From an uncultured Clostridia bacterium (GTDB lineage: Bacteria > Bacillota > Clostridia > TANB77 > CAG-508): a stretch of 49,944 bases of DNA. The position numbers were made by a program, and so were the translations under genes. The notes beneath the pieces are model-generated. The model was not told the origin of the DNA, did not search any database, and saw only the letters and a program-made list of their open reading frames with translations. Of the stretch, positions 1 to 7,812 are shown in pieces; within the stretch, counting starts at the first letter, position 1; every line of letters starts with the position of its first letter. The stretch covers positions 1 to 49,944 of the forward strand of contig CAKPPS010000009.1 in NCBI GenBank assembly GCA_934177795.1, read 5' to 3'.

Positions 1-74
1 TTCTCTAATTGGTTGGCGATATATACCTCCAATACGGACTTTCACCGATTAGCTAAACGACATGCCTGTCGCAC
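1..74 (-). mobile_element. 5' end of a group II intron (partial, cut by window edge)
   Basis: Read on the minus strand, the sequence starts GTGCGACAGGCATGTCG and continues to GGTGAAAGTCC about 25 bases later. These are hallmarks of the 5' end (start of domain I) of bacterial group II introns. The junction falls about six bases after the stem of a hairpin at 81-109. Insertion just behind a terminator-like stem is the known habit of group IIC introns. Only 74 bases are inside the window, so neither the reverse transcriptase nor domains V and VI can be seen. The call rests on these two short conserved stretches and the position. Confidence 0.6.
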
Positions 75-80
75 TATTAA

Positions 81-109
81 AAACTGCACCTGTATAACAA
101 GTGCAGTTT
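81..109 (-). terminator. Stem-loop just upstream of the intron junction
   Basis: AAACTGCAC at 81-89 pairs perfectly with GTGCAGTTT at 101-109 around an 11-base loop. On the minus strand the stem is followed by TTAATA and then the intron 5' end. On the plus strand it is followed by TTCCCTATTTTTTT, so it could act in either direction. It would end the minus-strand transcript carrying the tiny reading frames at 130-251. Confidence 0.6.
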
Positions 110-129
110 TCCCTATTTTTTTAATTCAA

Positions 130-251
130 TTAAGCAGTAATATTATGTCTGATGATACTTGCTATTTTAATAGCATACCTTTCTAATGAAAAAACACTCA
201 TTTGAACTCTACTTTTGTTGTATAGTTAAGTAACTTTTCATATATATACAT
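130..251 (-). other. Two overlapping tiny reading frames (17 and 23 codons)
   Basis: A ribosome site AAAGGAG lies 6 bases before an ATG at 251 that opens a 17-codon frame (begins MYIYEKLL) ending at 198. A second ATG at 199-201 overlaps that stop in an ATGA arrangement and opens 23 codons (begins MSVFSLERY) ending at 130. A hairpin follows at 81-109. The good ribosome site, the coupling and the hairpin make translation possible. The pair could equally be one ~41-codon gene broken by a frameshift, or chance. I recognise no family. Confidence 0.3.
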
Positions 252-297
252 CAACATCTCCTTTTTATAATCTTTTTATAAGTCTAGCAAAAGAAAA

Positions 298-317
298 CTC
301 TCACCAATAGGTAAGAG
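298..317 (-). terminator. Terminator of the 112-aa unknown gene
   Basis: On the minus strand CTCT-T-ACC, a TATT loop, and GGT-G-AGAG form a short hairpin followed directly by TTTTCTTTTG. It lies about 30 bases past the stop at 346, as expected for an intrinsic terminator. Confidence 0.55.
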
Positions 318-345
318 AAAGATATATCTTTTTTAATAGTATGGC

Positions 346-684
346 CTACTTCACAGTTGAACGTACATTTACTCCCATATTTTCATTGAACCTCATCATA
401 TCATTGATGGTAGAGAAACTCAATGTAATATTAAGTTTGTAATCTACGTTGTGCATTTCCACCAAGTTAGCATTGCAGCAATTTGCCAACTTCAAAAGTT
501 GTGCTATTATATCAAATTCAATACGCTTGGTGTGATCACTCGTTGTATTTCTTCTAGAAATAAACGATTCTTCTGCTTCATTAATTGTCTGATTCTTAAT
601 CAGAATTGTAGGAGATTTAAGTGGTATAGATACCACAATAATATACTCCTCAACCGTTGGTGACAAAATCCTAATGTGTGCCAT
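346..684 (-). CDS. Hypothetical protein, 112 aa
   Basis: I do not recognise this family. I start it at the ATG at 684 (protein begins MAHIRILSP) because AAGGAGGA sits 6 bases upstream; an in-frame ATG 30 bases earlier has no ribosome site. The protein has no signal peptide or membrane segment. It looks like a small soluble alpha/beta protein with alternating hydrophobic strands (IIVVSIPL, LNITLSF) and a Cys-Cys pair in the middle. It is monocistronic, with its own promoter at 745-773 and a terminator at 298-317. Its codons are less AT-skewed than those of the housekeeping genes nearby, which hints at an accessory gene. Confidence 0.7.
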   Translation of the reverse strand: MAHIRILSPTVEEYIIVVSIPLKSPTILIKNQTINEAEESFISRRNTTSDHTKRIEFDIIAQLLKLANCCNANLVEMHNVDYKLNITLSFSTINDMMRFNENMGVNVRSTVK

Positions 685-744
685 AATAATTCCTCCTTGG
701 ATAATTTTATCCATAATTAAAGTGTAAGTGTTACATCACTTATA

Positions 745-773
745 AGTATATCATATTTACATAAAATAGTAAA
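745..773 (-). promoter_or_regulatory. Promoter of the 112-aa unknown gene
   Basis: TTTACT and TATACT are separated by 17 bases on the minus strand. The transcript would start about 50 bases before the ATG at 684. A short dyad (AAGTG/CACTT) lies within the leader near 725-745. The same hexamer pair with the same spacing precedes the small gene at 29763. Confidence 0.5.
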
Positions 774-913
774 TGATTAATATCATTTTTTTGTTAATAA
801 TTTCTTTTTACTATTTCTTCTTTAATAACAATATATTATACATTTTTTCTTCTGCTCTTAAGCAAACTGATTTAACCTTATTTTATACTGTCACAAAATT
901 CTAGCAAAAAATA

Positions 914-941
914 TTGCATTTATACACATTTATGGTATAAT
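914..941 (+). promoter_or_regulatory. Extended -10 promoter of the DUF4097-like gene
   Basis: TTGCAT, a 16-base spacer and TATAAT preceded by TGG form a good sigma-A promoter with an extended -10. It points at the gene starting at 1071 and leaves a leader of about 120 bases. Confidence 0.6.
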
Positions 942-1070
942 AAAAATCGATGCAGGTAAAGTCCTACAGCATTTTCCACTTTTCACTAATTAGTGAGAGG
1001 AATAACCTCTAACTTTTTAGTTTATACATATAGATACCAATCGACAACAAAGTTTAAGGAGGAAAAAATC
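942..1070 (+). promoter_or_regulatory. Structured 5' leader within the 715-1070 gap
   Basis: The gap from 685 to 1070 holds two outward promoters (745-773 minus, 914-941 plus) and this leader. The leader can form ATGC-AGG / CCT-ACA-GCAT near 950-972, a CACTAATTAGTG dyad near 985-996, and AGAGG/CCTCT near 998-1012. The ribosome site AAGGAGG follows at about 1056-1062. I do not recognise a known riboswitch class, and the folds are small enough to be incidental. Confidence 0.3.
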
Positions 1071-1553
1071 ATGAGTATTACTGTAAATGGTAAAGTTGTT
1101 AATGTTAAGAACTTTTTCAACAGAATTTTTTTTAACGGAGAACCTAAGAGGATTGATGAAAAGAAGTCAATAAGTGCAACTAACATAAGTCGGATAACTG
1201 TCAACTGTGATTATGCTGATGTACAGTTAAATGTCACTAATAGCAATAATATTAATGCACATTTCTTCGGCAATGTAACAACAACTGGAACTAGTAAATT
1301 TGATGTATCTGCATTTGGCAACGAAGTCAAAATTACAGCCAAACTAACAGGCCATTCCATGGATAGCAATTTACATCTTAATCTCGATATTCCTGCAAAA
1401 GTGTTTGAAACAATCGAAGTAAAAAGTAAATATGGTAACATTGCCTTTTCCGAAGACTTAAGAGTTAAAAAGCTCTTTCTCAAATCCAAAAAAGGAACTT
1501 TTGAAAGACAGATAATTAAAGACTCATCACTTCTCTATCGCCATAATCTTTAA
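1071..1553 (+). CDS. DUF4097-like (putative adhesin-type beta-repeat) protein
   Basis: The 160-aa product starts at the ATG at 1071, preceded by AAGGAGG about 8 bases upstream; a longer frame back to 993 has no ribosome site. From about residue 45 it has short repeating strands with aspartate and asparagine turns (VNCDYADVQLNV, IEVKSKYGNIAF). This is the pattern of the DUF4097 beta-repeat fold also found in LiaG/YvlB-type envelope-stress proteins. There is no signal peptide or membrane helix, so it probably acts inside the cell or is attached by a partner. It is monocistronic and ends in a clear terminator. The family assignment is by pattern only. Confidence 0.6.
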   Translation: MSITVNGKVVNVKNFFNRIFFNGEPKRIDEKKSISATNISRITVNCDYADVQLNVTNSNNINAHFFGNVTTTGTSKFDVSAFGNEVKITAKLTGHSMDSNLHLNLDIPAKVFETIEVKSKYGNIAFSEDLRVKKLFLKSKKGTFERQIIKDSSLLYRHNL

Positions 1554-1571
1554 AAAACATGATTCCAAAAA

Positions 1572-1612
1572 CTCTTGAACATCATCTTTCGATGTTCAAG
1601 AGCTTTTTATTT
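1572..1612 (+). terminator. Terminator of the DUF4097-like gene
   Basis: CTCTTGAACATC at 1572-1583 pairs perfectly with GATGTTCAAGAG at 1591-1602 and is followed by CTTTTTATTTTT. Confidence 0.85.
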
Positions 1613-1657
1613 TTAGTACCTTTCTTTTTTAAGCTTTAATAACTTTTTCAACTAGAA

Positions 1658-1687
1658 AATCAACCAGATTCTATTTTCTGATTGATT
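1658..1687 (-). terminator. ssrA: Probable tmRNA terminator
   Basis: On the minus strand AATCAATCAGA pairs with TCTGGTTGATT (one G-U), about 40 bases after the tmRNA 3' end. Only a short TTTTCTAG run follows, so it may be weak. Confidence 0.4.
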
Positions 1688-1728
1688 CTCATTCTAACTG
1701 TTCTTATTAGTTTGAACAGCTATATCAT

Positions 1729-2084
1729 TGGTGGAGATGAGGAGATTCGAACTCCTGTCCACAATACCTTCCAAATAAATTTCTACAAGTTTAGTTTGTT
1801 TTTTATATTCATTTTATTTTCACCAACAAACAGGTTAAAATAAAATATAGCTTTTACATTCCCATTACTTTCAAAGCAAAAAGTAATTTCGTTTCCTACT
1901 ACTATAACACTTTGTCTAAATGCGTAGGTTCAATTAGAAAAGCGTAGCTGCAATTAGGCAGCTAAAGCGTACTCATTATTATTTTCTGCGTTTATTTTTA
2001 TTTTCTCGTTTTTTTAGTGGCCAACGAGAATCCACTACTTGCTATCTATCCTTCTAGTATTATGTCGAAACCAAGTACATCCCC
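1729..2084 (-). ncRNA. ssrA: tmRNA (transfer-messenger RNA)
   Basis: The minus-strand 5' end GGGGATG pairs with CATCTCC at the 3' end to form a seven-pair acceptor stem, followed by an encoded CCA. The T-arm GGAGTTCGAATCTCC and the 5' stretch GGTTTCGACA are typical of one-piece tmRNA. The tag frame at 1954-1989 reads A-E-N-N-N-E-Y-A-L-A-A and stops at TAA. With SmpB it rescues ribosomes stalled on broken messages and marks the product for proteases such as ClpXP, which is encoded in this window. The length of 356 bases is normal. Confidence 0.97.
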
Positions 2085-2096
2085 ATGTACTTTCTT

Positions 2097-2125
2097 ATTA
2101 TACTCTATTTAATCATTTTTATCAA
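2097..2125 (-). promoter_or_regulatory. ssrA: tmRNA promoter
   Basis: TTGATA, 17 bases, then TATAAT lies about 13 bases before the tmRNA 5' end. The -35 element overlaps the stop codon of the residual frame of the broken gene upstream (2122-2124). Confidence 0.75.
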
Positions 2126-2704
2126 CTTAAAATCCTATTAAATTTGCCATCATCATAATATAATTCTTCTCCTTCTTTACTCCAAAATGGTATAAGTGCA
2201 GTGGATACTTTTATATTTTTATTTTCATAACTTAATAAACAATATTCTTCATTTTTGCTTTCGAGTTTATATTTTGTATCAGGAGAATTGGTCAATATAT
2301 TACTTTCTTCTATGAAGTCTTTTTGTATTTTTTGAAGTTCTTGAATATCTAATAGATTATCGAAAAATTTCCCGTGTTAGTTCCTCTTCTATTATATATT
2401 CCCCATTTTTATATTGTAATACTGTATCTTCTACAATTTTATCTAATACTTCTTTTGATATATTTTCCTCTTTTTCTATTTTATTAGTATTTATATTTTG
2501 TAAATATGCATAATCTGTTCCTATTTCTATTACTTGATATAGCTCTCCTTCCTGATTTAAGTCCATTTTATTGTTATTTACATTTTGTTGTTCTACTTCT
2601 TTTTCCAAATTTTTCGTTAACTCTCCTATAAAATCTTGTACTCCCTTGTTGTCTTTTATATTTCTTAGCATCTTGTTTATTAAGTCTAATTTCAATAAAT
2701 TCAC
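2122..2704 (-). pseudogene. Hypothetical gene split by a one-base frameshift (or +1 recoding)
   Basis: A frame begins with GTG at 2704 and stops after 115 codons at 2357. Without a gap a second open stretch of about 76 codons continues in the +1 frame to a TGA at 2122 and has no start of its own. Dropping the single C before GAT near 2363-2369 joins them into one 193-residue acidic, lysine-rich protein (join: TREIF-DNLLDIQ). AGGAG sits only 1 base before the GTG but 10 bases before an in-frame TTG three codons later, so the true start may be that TTG. I recognise no family. It follows the nuclease gene by 21 bases and may be its partner. A sequencing error, a decayed gene or programmed frameshifting are all possible. 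Confidence 0.6.
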
Positions 2705-2725
2705 TCTCCTATTTATATTATATTT

Positions 2726-3457
2726 TTACTTCCAATTTTCACCCGTTTTGTAGTTTATATTAATCCCTGGTTGTACATTGTATACATACACATTAAAACT
2801 CACACTTTTTCCACTATCTTCTACTGAATATGCTTCCATTTCTACTCCATTTGCTAAAAGATTATCTCCTCTAAAATCTGGAGTAACTCTATAAAGTACA
2901 TGAACATTTTCTTTACTGTTTTTTACATATTCTGCTACTTTATTTTCAAATGGTAACATTCCTTCTACATTAAAATATCTTGTACCTGTAATTAAGTTTC
3001 GATTATTAGCATTTTCATCTGCTAACTGATATCCTATTAAATGACATCTATTATACAAGAATTCTCCATTATATTTATTCTGTTTCCATCCTGTTGGTTT
3101 TACAGAAGATATATCTCCTCTTTTTTCTCCTTGTGCTGGCATAGTTTCTTTGCAAATATTTGCACTTGCTACTCCACATCTTCCTTTGTCATCTAGCTCA
3201 CTATAATTTTCATATACTTTTGTTGTATAATCATTTTCATCAAAATATGGTTTATTATTGTTGATTTGTACATATTTTTCTCCACTATACTCTGGCACTT
3301 CTTGTATTGTATTATAATTTACATTACTAGACTCATTTGAACTATTTACATTATATGTATTATTATTTATTATGAAAAGAACTATTATTGCCAAAGTACA
3401 AATTACTGTACTCATAATTTTTCTTATGTTTTTTTCTGTTTTTCTTTTTCTAGACAT
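2726..3457 (-). CDS. Membrane-anchored DNA/RNA non-specific endonuclease (EndA/NucA-like)
   Basis: The 243-aa product has a short basic N-terminus, one membrane segment at about residues 14-31, a polar Asn/Ser linker, and a nuclease domain from about 60. The core has RCGVASANIC, then NRCHLIGYQL (the catalytic His region matching DRGH of the family) and NNRNLITGTRYFN (metal-binding Asn). This matches the DNA-entry nuclease / Endonuclea_NS_2 group, which degrades DNA outside the membrane during competence or nutrient scavenging. Two or more Cys residues in the domain suggest an extracytoplasmic disulfide. It lies 14 bases after fhs and just before the frameshifted gene, at the end of the operon. 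Confidence 0.85.
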   Translation of the reverse strand: MSRKRKTEKNIRKIMSTVICTLAIIVLFIINNNTYNVNSSNESSNVNYNTIQEVPEYSGEKYVQINNNKPYFDENDYTTKVYENYSELDDKGRCGVASANICKETMPAQGEKRGDISSVKPTGWKQNKYNGEFLYNRCHLIGYQLADENANNRNLITGTRYFNVEGMLPFENKVAEYVKNSKENVHVLYRVTPDFRGDNLLANGVEMEAYSVEDSGKSVSFNVYVYNVQPGININYKTGENWK

Positions 3458-3471
3458 TTTTATCTACCCCA

Positions 3472-5133
3472 TTAAAATATTCCTATTATTTCTCCACTTT
3501 TGTCTATATCTATATTTTCTGCAGCAGGAATCTTTGGTAAGCCTGGCATTGTTAAAATATTTTCTGTATATACTACTATAAATCCCGCTCCTGCCTTTAA
3601 TTCTACGTCTTTTATTGTTATATTATATTCATCAGTACATTGTAAGTTTTTTGGATTATCTGATAATGAATATTGTGTTTTTGCAATGCATACTGGCAAT
3701 TGAGAATATCCTAATTCTTCTATTTTTTTCATTTTTTGTAATACATTTTCTTCATAAATTACATCTGTTGCACCATAAATATTTATTGCAACTTTTTCTA
3801 TTTTCTTTTCTATACTATCTGTTAATTTATATATGTAATTAAAATCATTTTTTTCTTCTACTAATTTTACTAATTGTTGAGCAATATCTATAGCTCCTTC
3901 TCCTCCTTTTGCCCATCCTTCTACAATACTAAATTTTATATCTTTTTCTTGTAATAATTTTTGTAAATATTTTATTTCTTCATCAGTATCTGTATTATAT
4001 TTATTTATGGCTACAATTACATTTAATCCAAATTTTTCTTTTATATTCTCTATGTGTTTGTATAAATTATGTATTCCATTCTTTATACCTTCGATATTTT
4101 CTTTTTGGATTTCTTCTTTTTTTATTCCTCCATGATATTTTATTGCCTTTATAGTTGCTACTATTACTACTGCATCTGGTTCAATTCCCATTTTTCTACA
4201 TTTAATGTCTAAAAATTTTTCTGCTCCTAAATCTGCTCCAAATCCTGCTTCAGTTATTGTGTAATCTGCTAATTTTAACGCCAATTCTGTTGCTCTAATA
4301 CTATTACATCCATGTGCAATATTAGCAAATGGTCCTCCATGTATGATTGCTGGAGTGTGTTCTAATGTTTGTACCAAATTAGGTTTTATTGCATCCTTTA
4401 ATAGTACTGTCATCGCTCCTTCTGCCTTTAAATCTTTTGCATATATTGGTTCATTTTTTTCATTATATCCTATCAATATATTTCCTAGTTTTTGTTTTAA
4501 GTCAAAAATATCCTTAGACAGACATAATATAGCCATTATTTCTGATGCAACTGAAATGTCAAATTTATCTGTTCTTGGAACAATTTTACTTTCACCTGAT
4601 AATCCTGTTTGAACTTTTCTTAATTGCCTATCATTTAAATCCACACATCTTTTCCATACTACTTCTTTAATATTTAATTCATTTCCAAAATAAATATGAT
4701 TATCTATTAGACTTGCTAATAAATTATTAGCAGCTGTTATCGCATGGATATCTCCCGTAAAATGTAAATTTATATCTTCCATTGGTGCTATTTGAACTCT
4801 TCCACCGCCTGTTGCGCCACCTTTAATTCCAAAAACTGGGCCCAATGATGGTTCCCTTAAAGCTAATATGGATTTTTTATTAATTTTTCTTAGGCCATCT
4901 GCTATCGCTATAGATACCGTTGTTTTCCCTTCTCCTAATGGTGTTGGACTAAGTGCTGTAACCAATATTAATTTTCCATTCTTTTTTGTTTTTACCTTTT
5001 TTAACAAGTCTTCTGAAAATTTCGCTTTATATTTTCCATAAACTTCTATATTATCTTCATCTATATCAATTTTTTTTGCTATTTGTATAATATTTTCTAA
5101 TTTTGTATTTTTAGCTATTTCTATATCTGTCAT
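3472..5133 (-). CDS. fhs: Formate--tetrahydrofolate ligase
   Basis: The protein catalyses ATP-dependent formation of 10-formyl-THF from formate, feeding one-carbon metabolism, purine synthesis and the formyl group used by Fmt at 9037. It carries the nucleotide loop TPLGEGKTT and the hallmark PSLGPVFGIKGGATGGG. About 553 aa is the usual length. I prefer the ATG at 5133 (MTDIEIAKN): the upstream in-frame ATG at 5145 abuts the AAAGGA ribosome site with no spacing, and family members usually begin with a short M-x-DIEIA. It is late in the asp23-to-nuclease operon, 42 bases after the DUF212 gene. Confidence 0.95.
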   Translation of the reverse strand: MTDIEIAKNTKLENIIQIAKKIDIDEDNIEVYGKYKAKFSEDLLKKVKTKKNGKLILVTALSPTPLGEGKTTVSIAIADGLRKINKKSILALREPSLGPVFGIKGGATGGGRVQIAPMEDINLHFTGDIHAITAANNLLASLIDNHIYFGNELNIKEVVWKRCVDLNDRQLRKVQTGLSGESKIVPRTDKFDISVASEIMAILCLSKDIFDLKQKLGNILIGYNEKNEPIYAKDLKAEGAMTVLLKDAIKPNLVQTLEHTPAIIHGGPFANIAHGCNSIRATELALKLADYTITEAGFGADLGAEKFLDIKCRKMGIEPDAVVIVATIKAIKYHGGIKKEEIQKENIEGIKNGIHNLYKHIENIKEKFGLNVIVAINKYNTDTDEEIKYLQKLLQEKDIKFSIVEGWAKGGEGAIDIAQQLVKLVEEKNDFNYIYKLTDSIEKKIEKVAINIYGATDVIYEENVLQKMKKIEELGYSQLPVCIAKTQYSLSDNPKNLQCTDEYNITIKDVELKAGAGFIVVYTENILTMPGLPKIPAAENIDIDKSGEIIGIF

Positions 5134-5175
5134 ATTGACTTTCATTCCTTTCTCGCTTTGTTCAAAGGCAATATA

Positions 5176-5616
5176 TTAAACTAATAGTCCAGCTATAAGC
5201 CCTATCAATGCTCCAACTATTACTTGAATAGGTGTATGTCCTAATACTTCCACTAATTTTTCAGACACTTGTATTCCAGTTAGACCAGGAGTTTCAACTA
5301 GTTTATTTAATAATGCTGCTTGTTTTCCTGCTGCTCTTCTTACTCCACACGCATCATACATAACAACAAATGCCATAACAAATGATACTGCAAATATCGC
5401 TGTATTTACCCCTTCATATTTTCCTATTAATGTTGCTAAACTTGTAACAACAGCAGAATGTGAACTTGGCATTCCTCCTGCTCCTAATATTCTTTTAAAA
5501 TTAAATTTTCTTGTTTTTACTAAATCATATAATAATTTAAATAATTGTATTGCAAACCATAATAATACTGGTACATATATATACTTATTTTCCACAAATT
5601 GTGTAAATCCATTCAT
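5176..5616 (-). CDS. Divergent PAP2 (DUF212/YuiD) membrane protein
   Basis: The 146-aa integral membrane protein has about four hydrophobic segments. It carries GGMPSSHSA, the SxSH phosphatase-like motif of the divergent PAP2 family, and ACGVRRAAGKQA, the conserved arginine-rich loop of DUF212. Relatives are annotated as acid phosphatase or haloperoxidase-like, but no substrate is established. It lies between xseB and fhs with 18 bases after xseB, so it is co-transcribed. Confidence 0.88.
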   Translation of the reverse strand: MNGFTQFVENKYIYVPVLLWFAIQLFKLLYDLVKTRKFNFKRILGAGGMPSSHSAVVTSLATLIGKYEGVNTAIFAVSFVMAFVVMYDACGVRRAAGKQAALLNKLVETPGLTGIQVSEKLVEVLGHTPIQVIVGALIGLIAGLLV

Positions 5617-5634
5617 TTTTATAATCTTCCCCTT

Positions 5635-5850
5635 TTACTCTACTTCAAATTTTTCTTCTTTTAACTCCCCATTGTCATTTAATAGTATTGTTATCTTCTT
5701 TTCTGCATTTTCTAGCATTTTGCTACATTGCTTAGAAATTTTCATTCCTTCTTCAAATTTTAAAACTGAATCATCTAAATTCAAATTTCCATTTTCTAAT
5801 TCTGTAATTATTTTTTCTAATTCTTCCATTTGTTCTTCGAAGTTTTTCAT
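5635..5850 (-). CDS. xseB: Exodeoxyribonuclease VII small subunit
   Basis: The 71-aa helical protein has the family signature FEEQMEELEKIITELENG followed by LDDSVLKFEEGM. It forms coiled helices that bind XseA in exonuclease VII, which degrades single-stranded DNA to short acid-soluble pieces. It lies 50 bases downstream of xseA in the usual order. Confidence 0.95.
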   Translation of the reverse strand: MKNFEEQMEELEKIITELENGNLNLDDSVLKFEEGMKISKQCSKMLENAEKKITILLNDNGELKEEKFEVE

Positions 5851-5900
5851 ATCTTATCACATTCCCTTCATAAAATTCAATATCTAATTAAGCTCAAATA

Positions 5901-7094
5901 TCACATAATTTTAGCCTTTTTCTTTCCATTTTCTAACCTAATCGAAATTTCATCACCAGTATTTAAATCTTCAACTTTTTTTACTACTTTGCCATTTTTT
6001 TCAACTATTGAATATCCTCTTAGTAATGTCTTTAAAGGACTTAATGTATCTAGTTTTGATACTAATTCAATATATTTCTTTTTATTTTCTTCTTTTATAG
6101 CATTTATATTTTTTTCTAATTGTTTGATACACATATCTATTTTTATATAGTTTTCATTAATTCTTTTTAATGGGTCTTTAAATACCATACTTGACATACA
6201 TTTTTCATATCTTAATTTAATTATTTCTAACTTTTTGGTTAGTGCCATTTTTAGTCTATTTTGATAAACATTAATTTTTTGTTTTATATCATATATATTA
6301 GGTACAGCTAATTCTGCTGCCGCTGATGGTGTTGGAGCTCTTAAGTCTGCGACAAAGTCTGAAATTGAAAAGTCTGTTTCATGTCCTACTGCTGATATTA
6401 TTGGTATTTCTGAATTATATATACTTTGTGCTACTATCTCTTCATTAAAGGGCCACAAATCTTCCAAAGAGCCTCCTCCTCTTGCTAGTATTAATACATC
6501 TGCCAATTTATTTTCATTCATGTATTCTATACCTTTTGCTATTTTTTCTGCTGCTCCTTCTCCTTGTACTGGTACAGGTAATAATCGTATATATACATTT
6601 GGATTTCTTCTAGTTGATACATTTATAATATCTTTTATAACTGAACCTGTCTGTGATGTTAGAACTCCTATCGTTTTAGGCATCATCGGTATTTTTTTCT
6701 TATGTTCTTCTTTAAATAATCCTCTTTCTTCTAGGTCTGCTTTTAATTTTTGATATTTGGTATACAAATCTCCTAGACCATCTTCTTCCATTGCTTTTGC
6801 ATACACTTGATATATTCCGTCTCTTTCAAATACAGACACTTCCCCAAAAATATATACTTTCATTCCATCTTTTGGCTCAAATTGTAATTTTTGCGCATAA
6901 CTTTTGAACATAATACATTTTATTAGTGAATTTTCATCTTTTAATGTAAAATATAGATGTCCGGTGTAATGATGTTTATAATTTGATATTTCACCTTTTA
7001 TCAAAATATTGTTTAAATATTCATCATCTGTAATTTTATTTTTTATGTATTTATTCAAATCTGTTACACTAATTGCCATTTCTGCATATTTCAT
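5901..7094 (-). CDS. xseA: Exodeoxyribonuclease VII large subunit
   Basis: The 397-aa catalytic subunit has an N-terminal OB-fold (ILIKGEISNYKHHYTGHLYF) and then the nuclease region with GVLTSQTGSVIKDI, ARGGGSLEDLWPFN and SAVGHETDF. A helical C-terminus follows from about residue 270. The ATG at 7094 has GAGGGG 6 bases upstream. Together with XseB it processes single-stranded DNA in repair. The distance from nusB is about 77 bases and contains no clear terminator, so it probably shares the upstream promoter. Confidence 0.97.
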   Translation of the reverse strand: MKYAEMAISVTDLNKYIKNKITDDEYLNNILIKGEISNYKHHYTGHLYFTLKDENSLIKCIMFKSYAQKLQFEPKDGMKVYIFGEVSVFERDGIYQVYAKAMEEDGLGDLYTKYQKLKADLEERGLFKEEHKKKIPMMPKTIGVLTSQTGSVIKDIINVSTRRNPNVYIRLLPVPVQGEGAAEKIAKGIEYMNENKLADVLILARGGGSLEDLWPFNEEIVAQSIYNSEIPIISAVGHETDFSISDFVADLRAPTPSAAAELAVPNIYDIKQKINVYQNRLKMALTKKLEIIKLRYEKCMSSMVFKDPLKRINENYIKIDMCIKQLEKNINAIKEENKKKYIELVSKLDTLSPLKTLLRGYSIVEKNGKVVKKVEDLNTGDEISIRLENGKKKAKIM

Positions 7095-7171
7095 ATATTA
7101 CCCCTCTAAGAAAACTAGGGATACTTTTTGAAGTTTTACTATTATCCCCCTTCTAAAAATATCCCCTGATT

Positions 7172-7573
7172 TTATTTATTTACTATACTTGCTAAGATAC
7201 CATTCACAAAATTTTTTGATGAATCTTCGCCATAATTTTTTGCTAATTCTACTGCTTCGTTTATAACTACTTTAAATGGTATATCTTTATATTTTATTTC
7301 ATATATTGCTAATTTTAATATTGATAAGTCTATTTTAGAAATTCTTTCTATTTTCCAATCTGATTTTAAATTTTCTTTTATCAAATTTGTAATTTCTTCT
7401 TTATGTTCTTCTATTCCTAAAACTGCATCTTCAATATATTTTTTAGCCTCTTCATTATCTAGATTTTCACTTTCAAAATATATGTCGATTTGTTCTTGTA
7501 AGTCATCATAATTTTGTATTTCTAGACTATATATTAATTTAAAAGCTTTTTCTCTGATAGTTGTTCTGTTCAT
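7172..7573 (-). CDS. nusB: Transcription antitermination protein NusB
   Basis: The 133-aa all-helical protein begins MNRTTIREKAFKLIYSLE and ends with the conserved VVINEAVELAKNYG and FVNGILASI segments. NusB with NusE binds boxA RNA to prevent premature termination in rRNA operons. It lies between the DUF2273 gene (18 bases upstream) and xseA, a common clostridial order. Confidence 0.96.
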   Translation of the reverse strand: MNRTTIREKAFKLIYSLEIQNYDDLQEQIDIYFESENLDNEEAKKYIEDAVLGIEEHKEEITNLIKENLKSDWKIERISKIDLSILKLAIYEIKYKDIPFKVVINEAVELAKNYGEDSSKNFVNGILASIVNK

Positions 7574-7591
7574 ATTTTTCCCCTTCTAAAG

Positions 7592-7795
7592 TTACATTTT
7601 ATCTATATAACCTTTTAATTTTGATTTCACATCTTCTTTATTTTTCTGTACATAATTTCCAATAAAAGCACCTACAAATATTACAACAATTGATACTATT
7701 AATTTTTCTAAACCTGTTATTAAAATTAATATTGCTAAAATAACTCCAATTATAGCTCCTTTATATTGGTTCCAAAATTCCTTAAAATTGTTCAT
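7592..7795 (-). CDS. DUF2273 small integral membrane protein
   Basis: The 67-aa protein has two adjacent hydrophobic helices (about residues 12-48) and a charged C-terminal tail (KLKGYIDKM). The start is placed at the ATG at 7795 because AAAGGA lies 9 bases upstream; an in-frame ATG at 7813 overlaps the amaP stop and is less well placed. DUF2273 proteins accompany Asp23 and AmaP in Firmicutes and are thought to help anchor Asp23 at the membrane. The amaP-DUF2273 junction is very tight. Confidence 0.9.
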   Translation of the reverse strand: MNNFKEFWNQYKGAIIGVILAILILITGLEKLIVSIVVIFVGAFIGNYVQKNKEDVKSKLKGYIDKM

Positions 7796-7812
7796 ACTCT
7801 CACGTCCTTTCA

